Shown here: piece after piece, positions 11,086 to 22,300 of the stretch | How the letters are laid out: each line of letters opens with the position of its first letter | How positions within the stretch are numbered: position 1 is the stretch's first letter | Assembly (NCBI GenBank): GCA_964035575.1 | Contig: OZ037888.1 | Span: 1,336,912 to 1,400,911 of the forward strand | Length of the DNA: 64,000 nt | Source: Rhynchopus sp. YZ270_cl-10 | Taxonomy: Eukaryota; Euglenozoa; Diplonemea; Diplonemida; Diplonemidae | Reading direction: 5' to 3' | The notes under the pieces: generated by a model | The model's input: the letters and a program-made list of their open reading frames with translations, nothing else | Databases searched by the model: none | Told to the model about the DNA's origin: nothing | Translations under genes and position numbers: made by a program

Positions 11086-11973
11086 GTGTGCCACTGGGGG
11101 TGGGGTCACTGGGTAGGGAACAAACTCACCTGCTTGCAAGCGCCACAGCGATGTGTGTTGCTTCTCGCAGGCGGTGTTGCTGTGTACACACGACACAACA
11201 AAAGGATAAGAAGCATCTTACACCATTCAACAGTTGCCACCCGACTTTTTGGGGTTCTCCCAAAAGCTGGGAGGTTTTTTTTGATGCGCGGTGACGTGGC
11301 GAAGGTGTGCGCACTGCTGCATTTCTTTTGTTCTGTTATGTTGTGTCCGTTCATCGTTCCTTAACTTCTTTTTAGTGGGTTTTTGTATCATTGGAGAATG
11401 TATTTTAGTCTTCTTTTCTTGATGTTTTGGGGCATTTTGTTTTGCAGCATCGTTGGTTGTCTAACGTTCCATTATAAACGGTTACAACCTGACACTATTT
11501 GACACCCAAACTGTTCGCATTGGCAAACCGGCGTAGGTGTATCGATGGTATTGCGTTTTTTTCGAACCTTTCCCTCTGGAAATTCCCTTCGCTGCTGTCC
11601 ACCAAAAAGGAAAATATTTTCATTAATCCGGTTTTGTTACAGTGTTTCAGTATATCATGGGCATTACAGATATTACAGCAAAACGATGGTGGGGTAAAAA
11701 CAATGGTGGATTTGAAGGCTCGAATAAAAATTTGGTGGGGGTTTTTACCCCCAACAACGTTTGCTGTACGTCTCTATTTGTGTGTAAATTTATTTTTTTT
11801 TTGTTCAACAAAAGAGGAGACGACGCTGGACAAAAAAACTCCATCTTTCGATTGAAAATACTATTTTAAAATCATTTTTTTGATGTCTTTTTTTCCCCTT
11901 CTGTAGTCAGACTCCAAACAAAAACAGATGCAAACCACACCAGAGATTGCTCTCTGTTTTGTTCTCTTTATTT

Positions 11974-12004
11974 GGTGACTAAGCACGAGAGGCTTAGGAT
12001 CATC
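11974..12004 (+). repeat. GGTGA/TCATC hairpin, copy A
   Basis: GGTGA (11974-11978), stem CTAAGC, 7-nt loop, GCTTAG, GA, TCATC (12000-12004). The inner stem is a perfect 6-bp pairing and the outer GGTGA/TCATC pairs with one G-U. It is one of a family of such hairpins in this desert. Confidence 0.55.
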
Positions 12005-12801
12005 TTATAAACTTTTCTTATTTTTTTTTTGCCGAAGCCATATTCCCCCCCCAACCCCCAACCACCCCCAAACCCAACGGTACTAATATTTTGTTATATT
12101 TTATTCCACAATACTTTTCTCCCCCTTTTTTTCTAGGTAACTCAATACATTTGACGCTTAGCATAATTCTTAGCAACCTTTTTTCCCCCCCCTATTTCTT
12201 TCCTTTTCCTCAAAGGAGGAGTCTTTTTGCCACCGATATTTGCTTTTTTAAAAAGATTTTTGGGTGTGTCACTGTGTGCTGTGATGCGGTCACCTCATAT
12301 TCTCTTTATGCGTTATGTTTCCTTTTCTGTTCTTTCCCCCAACCCTTTCGTATTCATATTTATTCTATTAAGGTCACAACGAAAGGCATCCGCTGTGTCT
12401 GTTACTTTAAGATTTTGGGCCAACAGTTGAGCACCTCAGATTTTCCGGGCTGGTAAATCACTTTTATCCCTTTCGCCCGAGCATGCCTCGCACTTTTATC
12501 AACTTTGCATTGTTATCATAACCACAACAAACACACAAAAAAAGCAAGGGTACTTCTTTAGCACCCTCTGTACCTTCTTTTCATTAGAAAAAGAATGTAT
12601 ATGAAACAACTTTGCATTGTTTTGTTTTGCATGCAACGTGAGGCATGGGCATCTTCTTTCCGTTTTCTTCTTCTGATCCAATGGAGAAAAATTTTTTTCC
12701 CCTTCCCTGCAAAAATAGCAACTCTCATTGAAAACTGACAACACCTTTTGTTGTCTTTAACCATTTAAAAATTCTTCTTCTTCCGATGATGTGCACAGAG
12801 A

Positions 12802-12813
12802 GGTGACTTCATC
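12802..12813 (+). repeat. GGTGA/TCATC motif, minimal copy
   Basis: GGTGA followed after CT by TCATC, with almost no loop, then TTTCACGTTTTCTC. It keeps the two conserved pentamers and the pyrimidine-rich downstream sequence of the family but lacks the inner stem. Confidence 0.4.
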
Positions 12814-12956
12814 TTTCACGTTTTCTCTTTTGAAAATTTTGATTTGTATTTAGTGTAGACACCCGAGGGATGAGATTCACTATAACTTTTCTTTTTTTTT
12901 GGTTTTGGTACACTGTTCGCGAGAGGGCTTTGTATTCCAAGTCAACTCTTTTTTGT

Positions 12957-12994
12957 GGTGACTCAGCGAATCTTTTGAGACACTGAGGATCACC
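12957..12994 (+). repeat. GGTGA/TCACC hairpin, copy B
   Basis: GGTGA (12957-12961), CTCAG, 16-nt loop, CTGAG (12983-12987), GA, TCACC (12990-12994). The inner 5-bp stem differs from copy A in sequence but stays complementary; the outer stem is fully Watson-Crick. Confidence 0.55.
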
Positions 12995-14170
12995 TTTCTT
13001 TGTTTTCTTTTGTTCGCTTTTTTTCTCAAAACTGCGGCACGGCCTATTTTTTCCCGGTCGTGACTGCCACTAAACACCGTGAAAAAAGCGCCCTTTTTTT
13101 TTTCTAGAATTTCTGAAAAAAAAACCAAGAAATGCCAGTACATGGCATGGCGCTTTTACCATCTTTCTTCCTTCTTGTTGTACACACAAAAAGGCGAACA
13201 CGAGGTAGGAACGGGAAAAAAAATGCTTCAAACCGATTATATTATTAAGGTTAGCAACGTGGTGTTTTTAGCACCATTTTTCCGTCATATTTTCTACCAC
13301 TGTGTACAGTAGAATAACAGAAGAATGCTATAAATAACCCTCCCCCATAAAAATGTGCGTATTGTCGATGTAGTGTTTCTATAGTGGCCAAAATTGATGT
13401 GTTCGCGCAAGCCAGGATCAGCAGGTTTGTATATTGTCTTGGTCTCAGTGTGGTCCCGTAGGTGGTACGTCTCCCCTAAAAAAATATCCCCTCCCCCCCC
13501 TCCCATAACCGATCGTGCCGATTTCTTTAGGTTTTCGTGCTTTCCCCGAAAGAAAGAAACTCACCCCCTTCTTCTTCTTCTTCTTCATTTTGCGTGTGTG
13601 TGTGCTTTTTTTTTTGCGGAAACAAATTGTTGTAGTGTATTGTGTTGGTTGCACCTTTTTGTGCGCAACCGCCGCTTTCCCCGAAAGAGTTGTGCTGGAG
13701 TTTTTTTTTTTTGTGGCTACGTTCATTCTTTTCGGCGTTTTCACTTGTTGTGTTTCATCCGCGCTTCTGTTTTTCTTTCCCCATTTTAGATGTGTATGTG
13801 CACGGGGAGGCACCACATCGTATTTTCGTTTTATCATCTTTCCTTTTTTCGGGAACATTTTTATTGCTCCCTCCTCCTATGCATATCAATTTTATTGAAT
13901 GCATAAGAATTATTTTTTTATCATCTTTCCTTGTCTTCTTTTTGGCCTCAGCACTGCTGACCGTCTTCTGTCTTTTCTTTATAGACTAATTCAACCAAGT
14001 CACGCTTTTGTCGTTAGGTGACAGCATATAAGAGACTTGGGTTTATCTTAATATCATTTTCCACTTTTTTTTTTTGTTGTCGTATCTTACGTGTTCATCT
14101 CCTGACTCACTCTGTCGAGGATACGTCCGATGCGGTGACCCGCCCACAGCAGACCCGCCCCCTCTCTTCA

Positions 14171-14205
14171 GGTGACCAAAAAAAGCATCTCGCTTTTGGA
14201 TCACC
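14171..14205 (+). repeat. GGTGA/TCACC hairpin, copy C
   Basis: GGTGA (14171-14175), CCAAAA, loop, TTTTGG (14194-14199), A, TCACC (14201-14205), then TCATCTACGTTTTCTTT. The inner stem is again a different sequence that still pairs. Confidence 0.55.
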
Positions 14206-14498
14206 TCATCTACGTTTTCTTTGTCCTCTTTCCCCGCAAAGAACGACGATGTGTTCAAAACAGCGAGCGACAAATTCTCTTTTTATTTCCAGCGACCCCA
14301 CACTGAAAAGCTATGTGGCAGTGTTCCGTCTTTGTGGAGTGTGTTGTGTTTAATGATTGTGGACTATTTCAGGGACGTAAGTCTCAATATTTTTCACGCC
14401 GGGCAGTTGCCTCACCACTGAATGTGGGTTATATCTAGTCTTCGAGATGAGTGCACATTAGGGGACGAGATGAGGGCACATTTATCTCGGAGAACCAA

Positions 14499-14536
14499 TG
14501 CCTGCGTCCGTCCATGAACGGTGATGCGGATTGGCA
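14499..14536 (+). repeat. TGCCTGCGTCCG hairpin, copy 1
   Basis: Begins TGCCTGCGTCCG and folds back: TGCC with GGCA, GCGTC with GATGC (one G-U), CGT with ACG around a CCATGA loop. A related copy lies at 15298-15335. Confidence 0.45.
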
Positions 14537-14677
14537 CTTTCCACTTCTCTCTATCTTGTTTTCCCACCTTATTTTGACCCGAGTTTTGCGGAGTTGGGCC
14601 AAAATCAGGTGATTTTCTTTATTGTTGTTTCTACTATTTTGTAAAATATTTTCCTTTGCCATGCTCGCATCAACGGA

Positions 14678-14693
14678 GGTGATGTCATTCACC
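14678..14693 (+). repeat. GGTGA/TCACC hairpin, short copy
   Basis: GGTGA, 6-nt loop TGTCAT, TCACC, followed by TTTGAG. It has only the outer conserved stem. Confidence 0.45.
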
Positions 14694-14824
14694 TTTGAGA
14701 GCAAATGGCAAAGTCCTTCACGCTTTTAATACACCACCCCCTTTTTTTGCGAATACTTTTACACCCCCTTTCTCTTTCCCGATGTGAGAATGGCTGATTA
14801 TATACCCTCACTTTCTTTTTCTTC

Positions 14825-14866
14825 CTTTTGGATGAGTATGGCGCCAGCGAGGCTCATCTGCAAAAG
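14825..14866 (+). repeat. GATGAG/CTCATC hairpin with outer stem
   Basis: CTTTTG (14825-14830) pairs with CAAAAG (14861-14866), and GATGAG (14831-14836) pairs with CTCATC (14853-14858). It is probably a diverged member of the same hairpin family, since GATGA/TCATC replaces GGTGA/TCATC. Confidence 0.4.
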
Positions 14867-15010
14867 GGTCTTCTTCTTTTCTTTTTCCTTCTTTTTCCTT
14901 CTTTTTCTTTAATTCAGAATACTTGAAAAATTTCCGTTGGCAGTGTGCACTATGCAGAGATGCAAAGGTGTCGTGCACGCAGCACTACACCTGACAAAAG
15001 CATCTGCCAG

Positions 15011-15037
15011 TTTTTTTTTTTTTTTTTTTTTTTTTTT
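15011..15037 (+). repeat. T27 homopolymer ending in CAG
   Basis: An uninterrupted run of 27 T followed directly by CAG. It could be simple slippage or a polypyrimidine/AG splice acceptor; no following exon is recognisable. Confidence 0.7.
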
Positions 15038-15208
15038 CAGCAACTCAGAGTCACACAATAGTGGGTAACTCCGCTGTGGTGGTTCGTTGTGTTCATACTA
15101 AGACGCGGAGCTTAGCTGTTTGCACGTCGTCAATGTTCGTAAAACCGTTGTTTGATATCCTCCTTTTGAGCAATCAACTCTCGCTCTGATGCCTTACCTG
15201 TCTTTCAA

Positions 15209-15240
15209 GGTGACTCAGCATTGTGAGTCTTGAGTTCATC
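15209..15240 (+). repeat. GGTGA/TCATC hairpin, copy D
   Basis: GGTG, ACTCA, loop, TGAGT (15231-15235), TCATC (15236-15240). The ACTCA/TGAGT stem is complementary and differs from copies A and C. Downstream TTCGAAACGTTTCTTTC matches the pyrimidine-rich tail of the family. Confidence 0.5.
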
Positions 15241-15297
15241 TTCGAAACGTTTCTTTCTCTTTAGGCAAGGTGGAGTGTATTTTTTTTTTTTTTTTCA

Positions 15298-15335
15298 GTG
15301 CCTGCGTCCGCCGATGAATGGTGAGGCGTTTGCAC
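15298..15335 (+). repeat. TGCCTGCGTCCG hairpin, copy 2
   Basis: Second copy of the sequence at 14499-14536, directly after a T run ending in CAG. GTGC (15298-15301) pairs with GCAC (15332-15335) and CGCC pairs with GGTG (one wobble). The core is shared but stem positions differ. Confidence 0.45.
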
Positions 15336-15454
15336 AACTTCTCTTTTTTTTTTTAGATGTGTGTAGTGAGGCATTCATCTTTTTCAAGTTTTCTGTCTTC
15401 TTACTTTGTCTCAACTCTTCTGCAGAAGTGAAAACAACAACAAGAGATTGATTT

Positions 15455-16080
15455 TCAGATGTTGTTTGCAATATCTTCTACTGAAGCAAACAAAAGGAAA
15501 ATAATGTGTTTATTGCACACTGTGGTGGCGACTGCACGACTCCAGTAATATTTATTTGTGGAGACGAGATGCATCCGCACGACATGGCACATTTTGTGAA
15601 AACACAAATATAAGTGTAAGTGGTGCTGTCGGAAGTCGGTCAACGACCTGTCAGCGACCTGTCAAAATATCGACCCTCCGGAGCACCAGTAAGTGTTAAT
15701 TCTGTATTTGCACTTAAAGAACAGCAGAACCATTGGAACTTCGTTTACTACAATGCTCCCAACCACCCCGCAACTGGTAAAACAAGAAAACCCGAGCAAA
15801 ATAAAAAATGCACCAAAAATATTGTGCGTTATTTTTTTGAACAGTTTTCTCCCCCTTTTTTTTTCCTTCTCTTTTACCTTTCTGACATATCCGTCGGAAG
15901 GGAGAAAAGAAAATAACATCCCCACGCGTTACTATTCCACTCGTTGCACCACGGCGAGAAGGACCAATTTTTACGGGAAAACCATAAAAAAAAACATACC
16001 CCACTATTGTTTGTGCCCCACTCCTCCGTTCTCTCCCCCGTCATCAGACTCGAGAAATGTTAACGAAATCAGGGGTCTCC
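15455..16080 (+). pseudogene. Displaced copy of the EEP-gene 5' flank and first codons
   Basis: The sequence matches, with gaps, the flanks before the two EEP genes. It shares a segment around TGGTGGCGACTGCACGAC (also near 28201), CACTCGTTGCACCACGGCG (also near 25918 and 28339), and a stretch ending in an ATG followed by TTAACGAAATCAGGGGTC. The similarity stops about 25 nt into the coding start, so only a 5' relic remains. It now lies directly upstream of the PARP-helicase gene and may supply that gene's promoter or 5' leader. Confidence 0.7.
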
Positions 16081-16350
16081 ACTCGGTATAGTATTGAGAT
16101 CGATGTAGGGGTCAATATTTCAAACCGGATTTTAAGGGAAATCCGAGCCGAGTCCGCCTCTACAGCCATCGAGCAAATGGTAATCAAGGCGCCCATATCC
16201 ACAGTACACCCCGTTTTTATTCTACGGCAATTGCTTGTTTGTTTGTGAAACGTGTACTGCAAAATAGATTGTCGTTTTTCTTGTTCAGCTTTACTGCACG
16301 GTCCTCCCCCACTACAGTACTCTCTACACACAATCAAGCAACATTGCAAC

Positions 16351-19300
16351 ATGAGCCAACTGCCTCTGAAGGTGAAGGTGCGCAGTCAAATGGACGGGAA
16401 GGAGGCCATCGGCCGCGCAAAGCCCTGTGCGAACTTCCAGAAAGGCCTCTGCACATACGGCAGTGCGTGCCACTTCTCGCATGTGGAAGTACCAGCTTCG
16501 CTCAGCAGTACGCATGAAAGCAAAAAGCCTTGTGCAAACTACCAGAAGGGGACGTGTACTTATGGGGCCGATTGCCACTTCCTTCACACTTCTACTTCCG
16601 AGACAAGTTCTGCTGCGTTCCCGCAGAAAGTATGCGCAAACTACTCCTCAGGTGACTGTGCCCATGGTGAGAGATGTCATTACGTGCACGAAGGTAGAAC
16701 CACTCCAAAAACTGAGCCCACAAAGCCCTGTGCGAACTTCCAGAAAGGCCTCTGCACGTACGGCAGTGCGTGCCACTTCTTGCATCCTGTGGAAGTACCA
16801 GATTCGCTCGGCATTAAAAGCAAAAAACCTTGTGCAAACTACCAGAAGGGGACGTGTACTTATGGGAGCGCTTGCCACTTCCTTCACACTTCTACTTCCG
16901 AGACAAGTTCTGCTGCGTTCCCGCGGAAAGTATGCGCAAACTACTCCTCAGGTGGCTGTGCCCATGGTGAGAGATGTCATTACGTGCACGAAGGTAGAAC
17001 TGGGGCAAGCAGTACCACTCCGAATGAGCCGACACAGCCCTGTGCGAACTTCCAGAAAGGCCTCTGCACGTACGGCAGTGCGTGCCACTTCTCGCATGTG
17101 GAAGTACCAGCTTCTCTCAGCAGTATGCATGAAAGCAAAAAACCTTGTGCAAACTACCAGAAGGGGACGTGTACTTATGGGGCCGATTGCCACTTCCTTC
17201 ACACTTCTACTTCCGAGATAAGTTCTGCTGCGTTCCCACGGAAAGTATGTGCAAACTACTCCTCAGGCGACTGTGCCCATGGCGAGAGATGTCATTACGT
17301 GCACGAAGGTAGAACTGGGGCAAGCAGCACCACTCCGAATGAGCCGACACAGCCCTGTGCGAACTTCCAGAAAGGCCTCTGCACGTACGGCAGTGCGTGC
17401 CGCTTCTCGCACCACACCACCACCGATGCACCCCACCGGGAGCCCTGCAAAGACTTCTTGTCTGGGAAGTGCAGCTTTGGTGCCAACTGCCACTTCACAC
17501 ACACACCGTGCCACCGCTACAGGCAGGGTCTCTGCACGTCTACCCCATGCGACGCTGTGCACACATACGACGTAAAGCCCCTCCTGCAGCACAGGGCACA
17601 GCTTCTGGACAAGCTGAAGAAACACAGGGTCGTGGTGGTTCTGGGGTGCGAAGTTGGGAAGACATACGAGCTCCCTCAGTACGTCGCTGGAGATGCGGGC
17701 TTCCACCAAGGCCCCGTTCTGTGCACGCAGCAAACCGATGCAGACGCAATCTCCTCCTCATCAAAAGTGCAGCGCGCCTTCAGCCCCGACACTCCGGGTC
17801 TTGTAGGTTGCGATGTTGCTGCTTCTCCCGCTTCCCCAGGGAATCGCATCATTTACATGACAGAAGCACAACTCATCAACAGATTCGCGAGCGGGCACTT
17901 GACCAACGCATCCTGTGTCATTGTGGACGACGCACACCGACGCACCATGTGTACTGACATAGTGTTGGGTGAGTGCAGACTACGACTCCAGCAACAGCAG
18001 GACTTCCACGTTGTGATTGCTGCATCGGGGGCCACAGAGGCTGACGTGTTTGTGAAGTACTTCTCAGTAGACAAGAACGCTGTAGTGCACATCGGGAAAG
18101 CAGCGCAGTCACGCCTCCAGTACGCAGTGTGTGAAGAAGGACTGAGCGCAGAGGAACACCTCGTTGAGGAGCTTATGTCCCGTTTGGAGAAGGAAAGCAA
18201 CCACACCGTGGTCTTTCTTTCTGGCGACAAGGCCATACGCAGCGCTATCTCCGCAGCAAAGAACCACCCAAAGTGGTGTGACGACAGATACGAGGCGTTG
18301 CCCCTTCACGGTGACATGGGCAGCGATGCGTTCGACAGTGTGCTACAATACGAGGAGCGCCACAGCTACACCGCCTTCGACCCAGACAGCCACCAGTTCA
18401 AAACCCTCCCAAAACATTCGCAGGAGCGGCTCAGAAGTCAGAAACGTATGGTGCTGTTCTGCACGAGCATTGCCGAGGCTACGGTGACTGTACCCAACGT
18501 CGGGCTCGTTGTGGATAGTGGGTTGGTGAAGCGCTCGAGGTTCGACACACGCAAGACAGCGACAGTCCTGGAAGTCACACACCTCACCCCCGAGAGTGCT
18601 GAGTTGCGTGCACGTTGTGCGGCTGCATTTGGGTGCTGCGTCAGGCTTTACTGTCGTGAGGACGTGAGACCCTCAGCAGGCATGTTGCAAGGGGAGACGG
18701 AGACGCTGTGCCTTCAGATTGCGTCCCTGGGACACAGCCCTGTGCCCGGCCATGAGGGTGCCTTCCCTTACTTGCCAGGGGCAAGCCCAGTGGGCAGCAC
18801 AGAGGAGTCGATGGGGTTTCTGAAATGTATAAAATGTGTCGACGAAGAGGGCAAGGTGACCCCCAAGGGAGCTGTGTTCGCTTCACTTGCATACAGCCCA
18901 CGCTTCCTGGAAATGGTCGACAGGCTGCGCAAGGACGGACACATGCAGCTTGGTGCGGTGGTGCTGGGCCTGGCGCATCTCGAGTACTCCATATTTTCGA
19001 ACAAAGGGGACAAATGTGAACATGCCAGCCGAGCGACAGAATATGTGAGCGACCTGCTACTGGCGCACAGCGTTTTCTGCGAGTGGGTGCGCAAAGGGGA
19101 CAACCAGTACCAGCACGCAGCGAGTCATCACTTGAATCACAAATCCCTGAAAACGCTACATAAAATTGTGGACACTGTCACATCTGCGTTCAGCACCAGC
19201 GAGACGAACGGAACACTTGCATTGCCAGACTCGCACAAAGGTGCCGTGGAGTCGCTATCGCTGGCACTACTGGAGACAATGCCCGAGAGGCTGTGCGAGA

Positions 19301-22300
19301 TGCGAGTCCCCCACGACCCCTCCTGTGGTGTCACAGTCGTGTGCAGAGGGCAGCTTGCCAGGGTCGACGGTGTCAGCGCACTTGCCGTAGCAAGCTCAGA
19401 CGCGCCTGCCACACACGCCATCTCACTGCGCATCACAGAATCCGACACATGCACCGTCGTGAACCAGCTCCACCCTATTCTTCCTGAGCACATACGCTCA
19501 GCTGCACCACACATGTTTGCCAAACTCCAAAACTACGTCTCGGCAGCAGAATATCACAACGTTGGCCCATTCGCGGCATTCCAGCCTGGCACACACCCGT
19601 GGACAAGCAACGGCCCCTGCCCCCTGGCGCTCCCTCAATACGAAGCCGCCCAGCGCACCCTCATCATCCGTGCACCTGAGGCAACCTCGTCCCTTGTCAC
19701 ATCCTGGACAGACACTCTTCTGCAAAACTGCAAAGCGAATGAGCTTGCCGCCACCAAAGACGTCTGCCTTACTGAACACTCTCTCTGCATCTCCTACAAA
19801 GCCGGCCTCCACGTCTCCGCCATCACAGACACCTCACAGTGCACGGCTCTGCGCGTCCGTCGCGGTGACAACGTGAAGTTTGACGGACGAGGGCTCGACC
19901 GCTTCCTGCGCGACCATAACCTGCGTGAGGGATTTGTAGAGCACCGCACCTCTCAGCACGATGGGGACAAGTTCTTCCTCAATGCGTTGGTGTACAAATC
20001 AGCCGAAGCAGCGGAGAAGGCTGCGTCTCGCCTGGGGGAGGAGAACGTGGAGGGGCGCTTCACAGCTACAGTAGGCGGCGACGTAGGTGTGACGCTGAAG
20101 TTCCCCTACACCGCAGCCGTGCGCCCGATCGCCGTAGAAGGCTTATATGAACTATCGCTGGATCGTCTGTCCGAGATGCAGGCAGACAAACTCTCATCCT
20201 GGCTGCAAGAACGTGGCTTGAACCCACGCTACTCGCCGTTCTACGGGAACGGGAAGATGTCGCCTCACCCACAGAGACTGAGGGTGCGTGGGTTAGGACG
20301 GGCGCAGTTCTCGTGTCTGTTGGAAGAGCGAGCAGCGTCGGTCTTCCTACCGTGGCAAAGCTCGTCACGTTCCTCACGCACGATGGTCCGGCCAACGATG
20401 GAAGTCACCTTCACATGCAAATGCGATATTGCAACGGCTACACAACTGCGCTCACAACACAGCACATCACGCGCACAGTACACCGCGTCTGTGCACAAAG
20501 TCTTTGCTTCCCGTGATTTGAAATTCATGGACAACGTCAAGGGGCAGCTGGCGAAGGTGGCCCAAGAGACCGCAAAGGCGGACGACGCGTCTTGCAGCAC
20601 GACTGAACTGGACAAAGCCTTCAAAGTCACGATTGAATCCCGCCACCCCTCTGCGTGCAAGAGGGTGCTGCGGAAGCTTGCGAAGGCGGTGGAGGTGAAC
20701 GTGATCGACCTGCGCCCGAAGGGTATGAAGCAGCTGCTGCAAGCGCTGGACAGGAAGGGCGCTCTCCAGGCAGAGGCCTCCTCGTGCGGGGTCAGGGTGC
20801 CATCCTTTGAAGACGTACACAAACACCACATGCCTGTATACGGGAGCGACGTCAACTATGGACGTTTCCTTGCACGCCTGGGAACGCTCTTCAACGAGTT
20901 CTCGAAGGGATGGAAGTGCATAACACTCGACAAGACTGCGCTGTCGGTGCTGGGGTCACTTGCGGGGAAGAAGTTCCTTCAGGAGACACGGACGCAGCAC
21001 AGCGTCGAGGCAGCGCTGCACAGGCACGAACAGATCCTCACCATCTACGGTGCACCTGAGGGTGCGGATGCAGCCGAGTCTGCTGTGCAGGCACACCTGC
21101 AGGAACACTCAGGCGACGTTGTCGAGGGCGACTCAAAATGCATGAAATGCGGCTCACAGTCGCACACAGAGCCTCTCACGCTCTGTGGGCACAAAATGTG
21201 CGACGACTGCGTTGCCTCAGGACTGGAGACGTGCCCCGTACCTGAATGCGGCTCGTCCTTCGTCGCCTCCGACGTGTCTGGCATAAAGCGTGACCAGAGC
21301 CTCATCGCCTCCACCGTGCTGCGCCGCTACCTGAAGCAGCGCATGCACCCCACCTATGGGGTGTGCTGCGGGCCGGCACACAGCGACTGCGACGCAGTGT
21401 TGAAGAAGTCCGACCAACACCACATGTGTTGGATGTGCTGCACACGAGTGTGCGTGAAGTGCAACACAGCAGACCCAGACCACAGGAAACGCACCTGCGC
21501 AGAATACGAGGAGCACCTCAGGCTTACAAAGATCTGCAGCTCCTGTGGTGTGCCCCACCCCGACCAGACGTGCGCAGAGTACAAGCAGGGCAAGCAGCTT
21601 CTTGAGCAGGTCTTTGTTGCCGCCGAGCGCTTTGTGCAGGCAGAGTTCCCACAGGAGTACGCCCCGTTCTGCTTCCACCGCAACACCAGCGTCGCACAGA
21701 CACACGGGACGGGACAACACCCAGCACTGAAGAAGTTCCTCGCAAGCGGAAAAGTCCCTCAACACACTTTGCAACCTTCGCTTGGACGCTTCGGGTGGCA
21801 TGGGACACGTGAGTCCGCCAACCTTGTCTCGATATGCAGGGATGGGTGGGACCCCAAGAGGCGCAGCGGGCAGGTCTACGGGCGGGGGGAGTACTTCGCG
21901 CACAAGGCGGGCACTTCCATCGGCGGGTACGTAGGGGCAACGCGCACTGTTATTGTGGCCTTTATGCTGAAGGGAACCTGGCTGAACGACACAACACACC
22001 TTGTCGTGGACAACCCGCTCTGCAACACGCGCTCCTACGTCCTGCCTATCGGCGTTGTGACCTACCAAGGCGCATCCCCGCCTGCCTTCACGCCGCCGCC
22101 TATACAGAAGCAGGTCTTACCGGAAAGCACCCCTCGCACTTTGATGCAGCAACTTGTAGGGTTTCTAGGGCAAAGAAAAGAGGACACACCGCGCAGTGCC
22201 TGGGAGTGGGAGAGTGACGAAGGCTGGAAGAAGTTTCCCAACGCAGTCAGTTCCCAGCTTGAAGCTGAACGCATGAGGGGCACGTCTCAGGTCAGCGTGT

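Larger units (their letters stand above)
11086..15454. other. Gene desert with homopolymers and hairpins
   Basis: About 4.4 kb without a credible coding region; open frames are Phe/Lys-rich translations of T/A tracts. It contains long T runs, two of which (T27 at 15011-15037 and a run ending near 15295) end directly in CAG. It also contains the GGTGA...TCAYC hairpins listed separately, an 11-bp inverted repeat (GGGGTAAAAAC at 11691-11701 and its complement near 11742-11752), and a hairpin just after the giant gene (CTCCCAAAAGCTGGGAG near 11253). Confidence 0.6.

Noticed and set aside
13394-13989. Overlapping Phe-rich open frames in the gene desert
   Set aside because: They translate T-rich tracts, lack stable composition or domains, and overlap in several frames.
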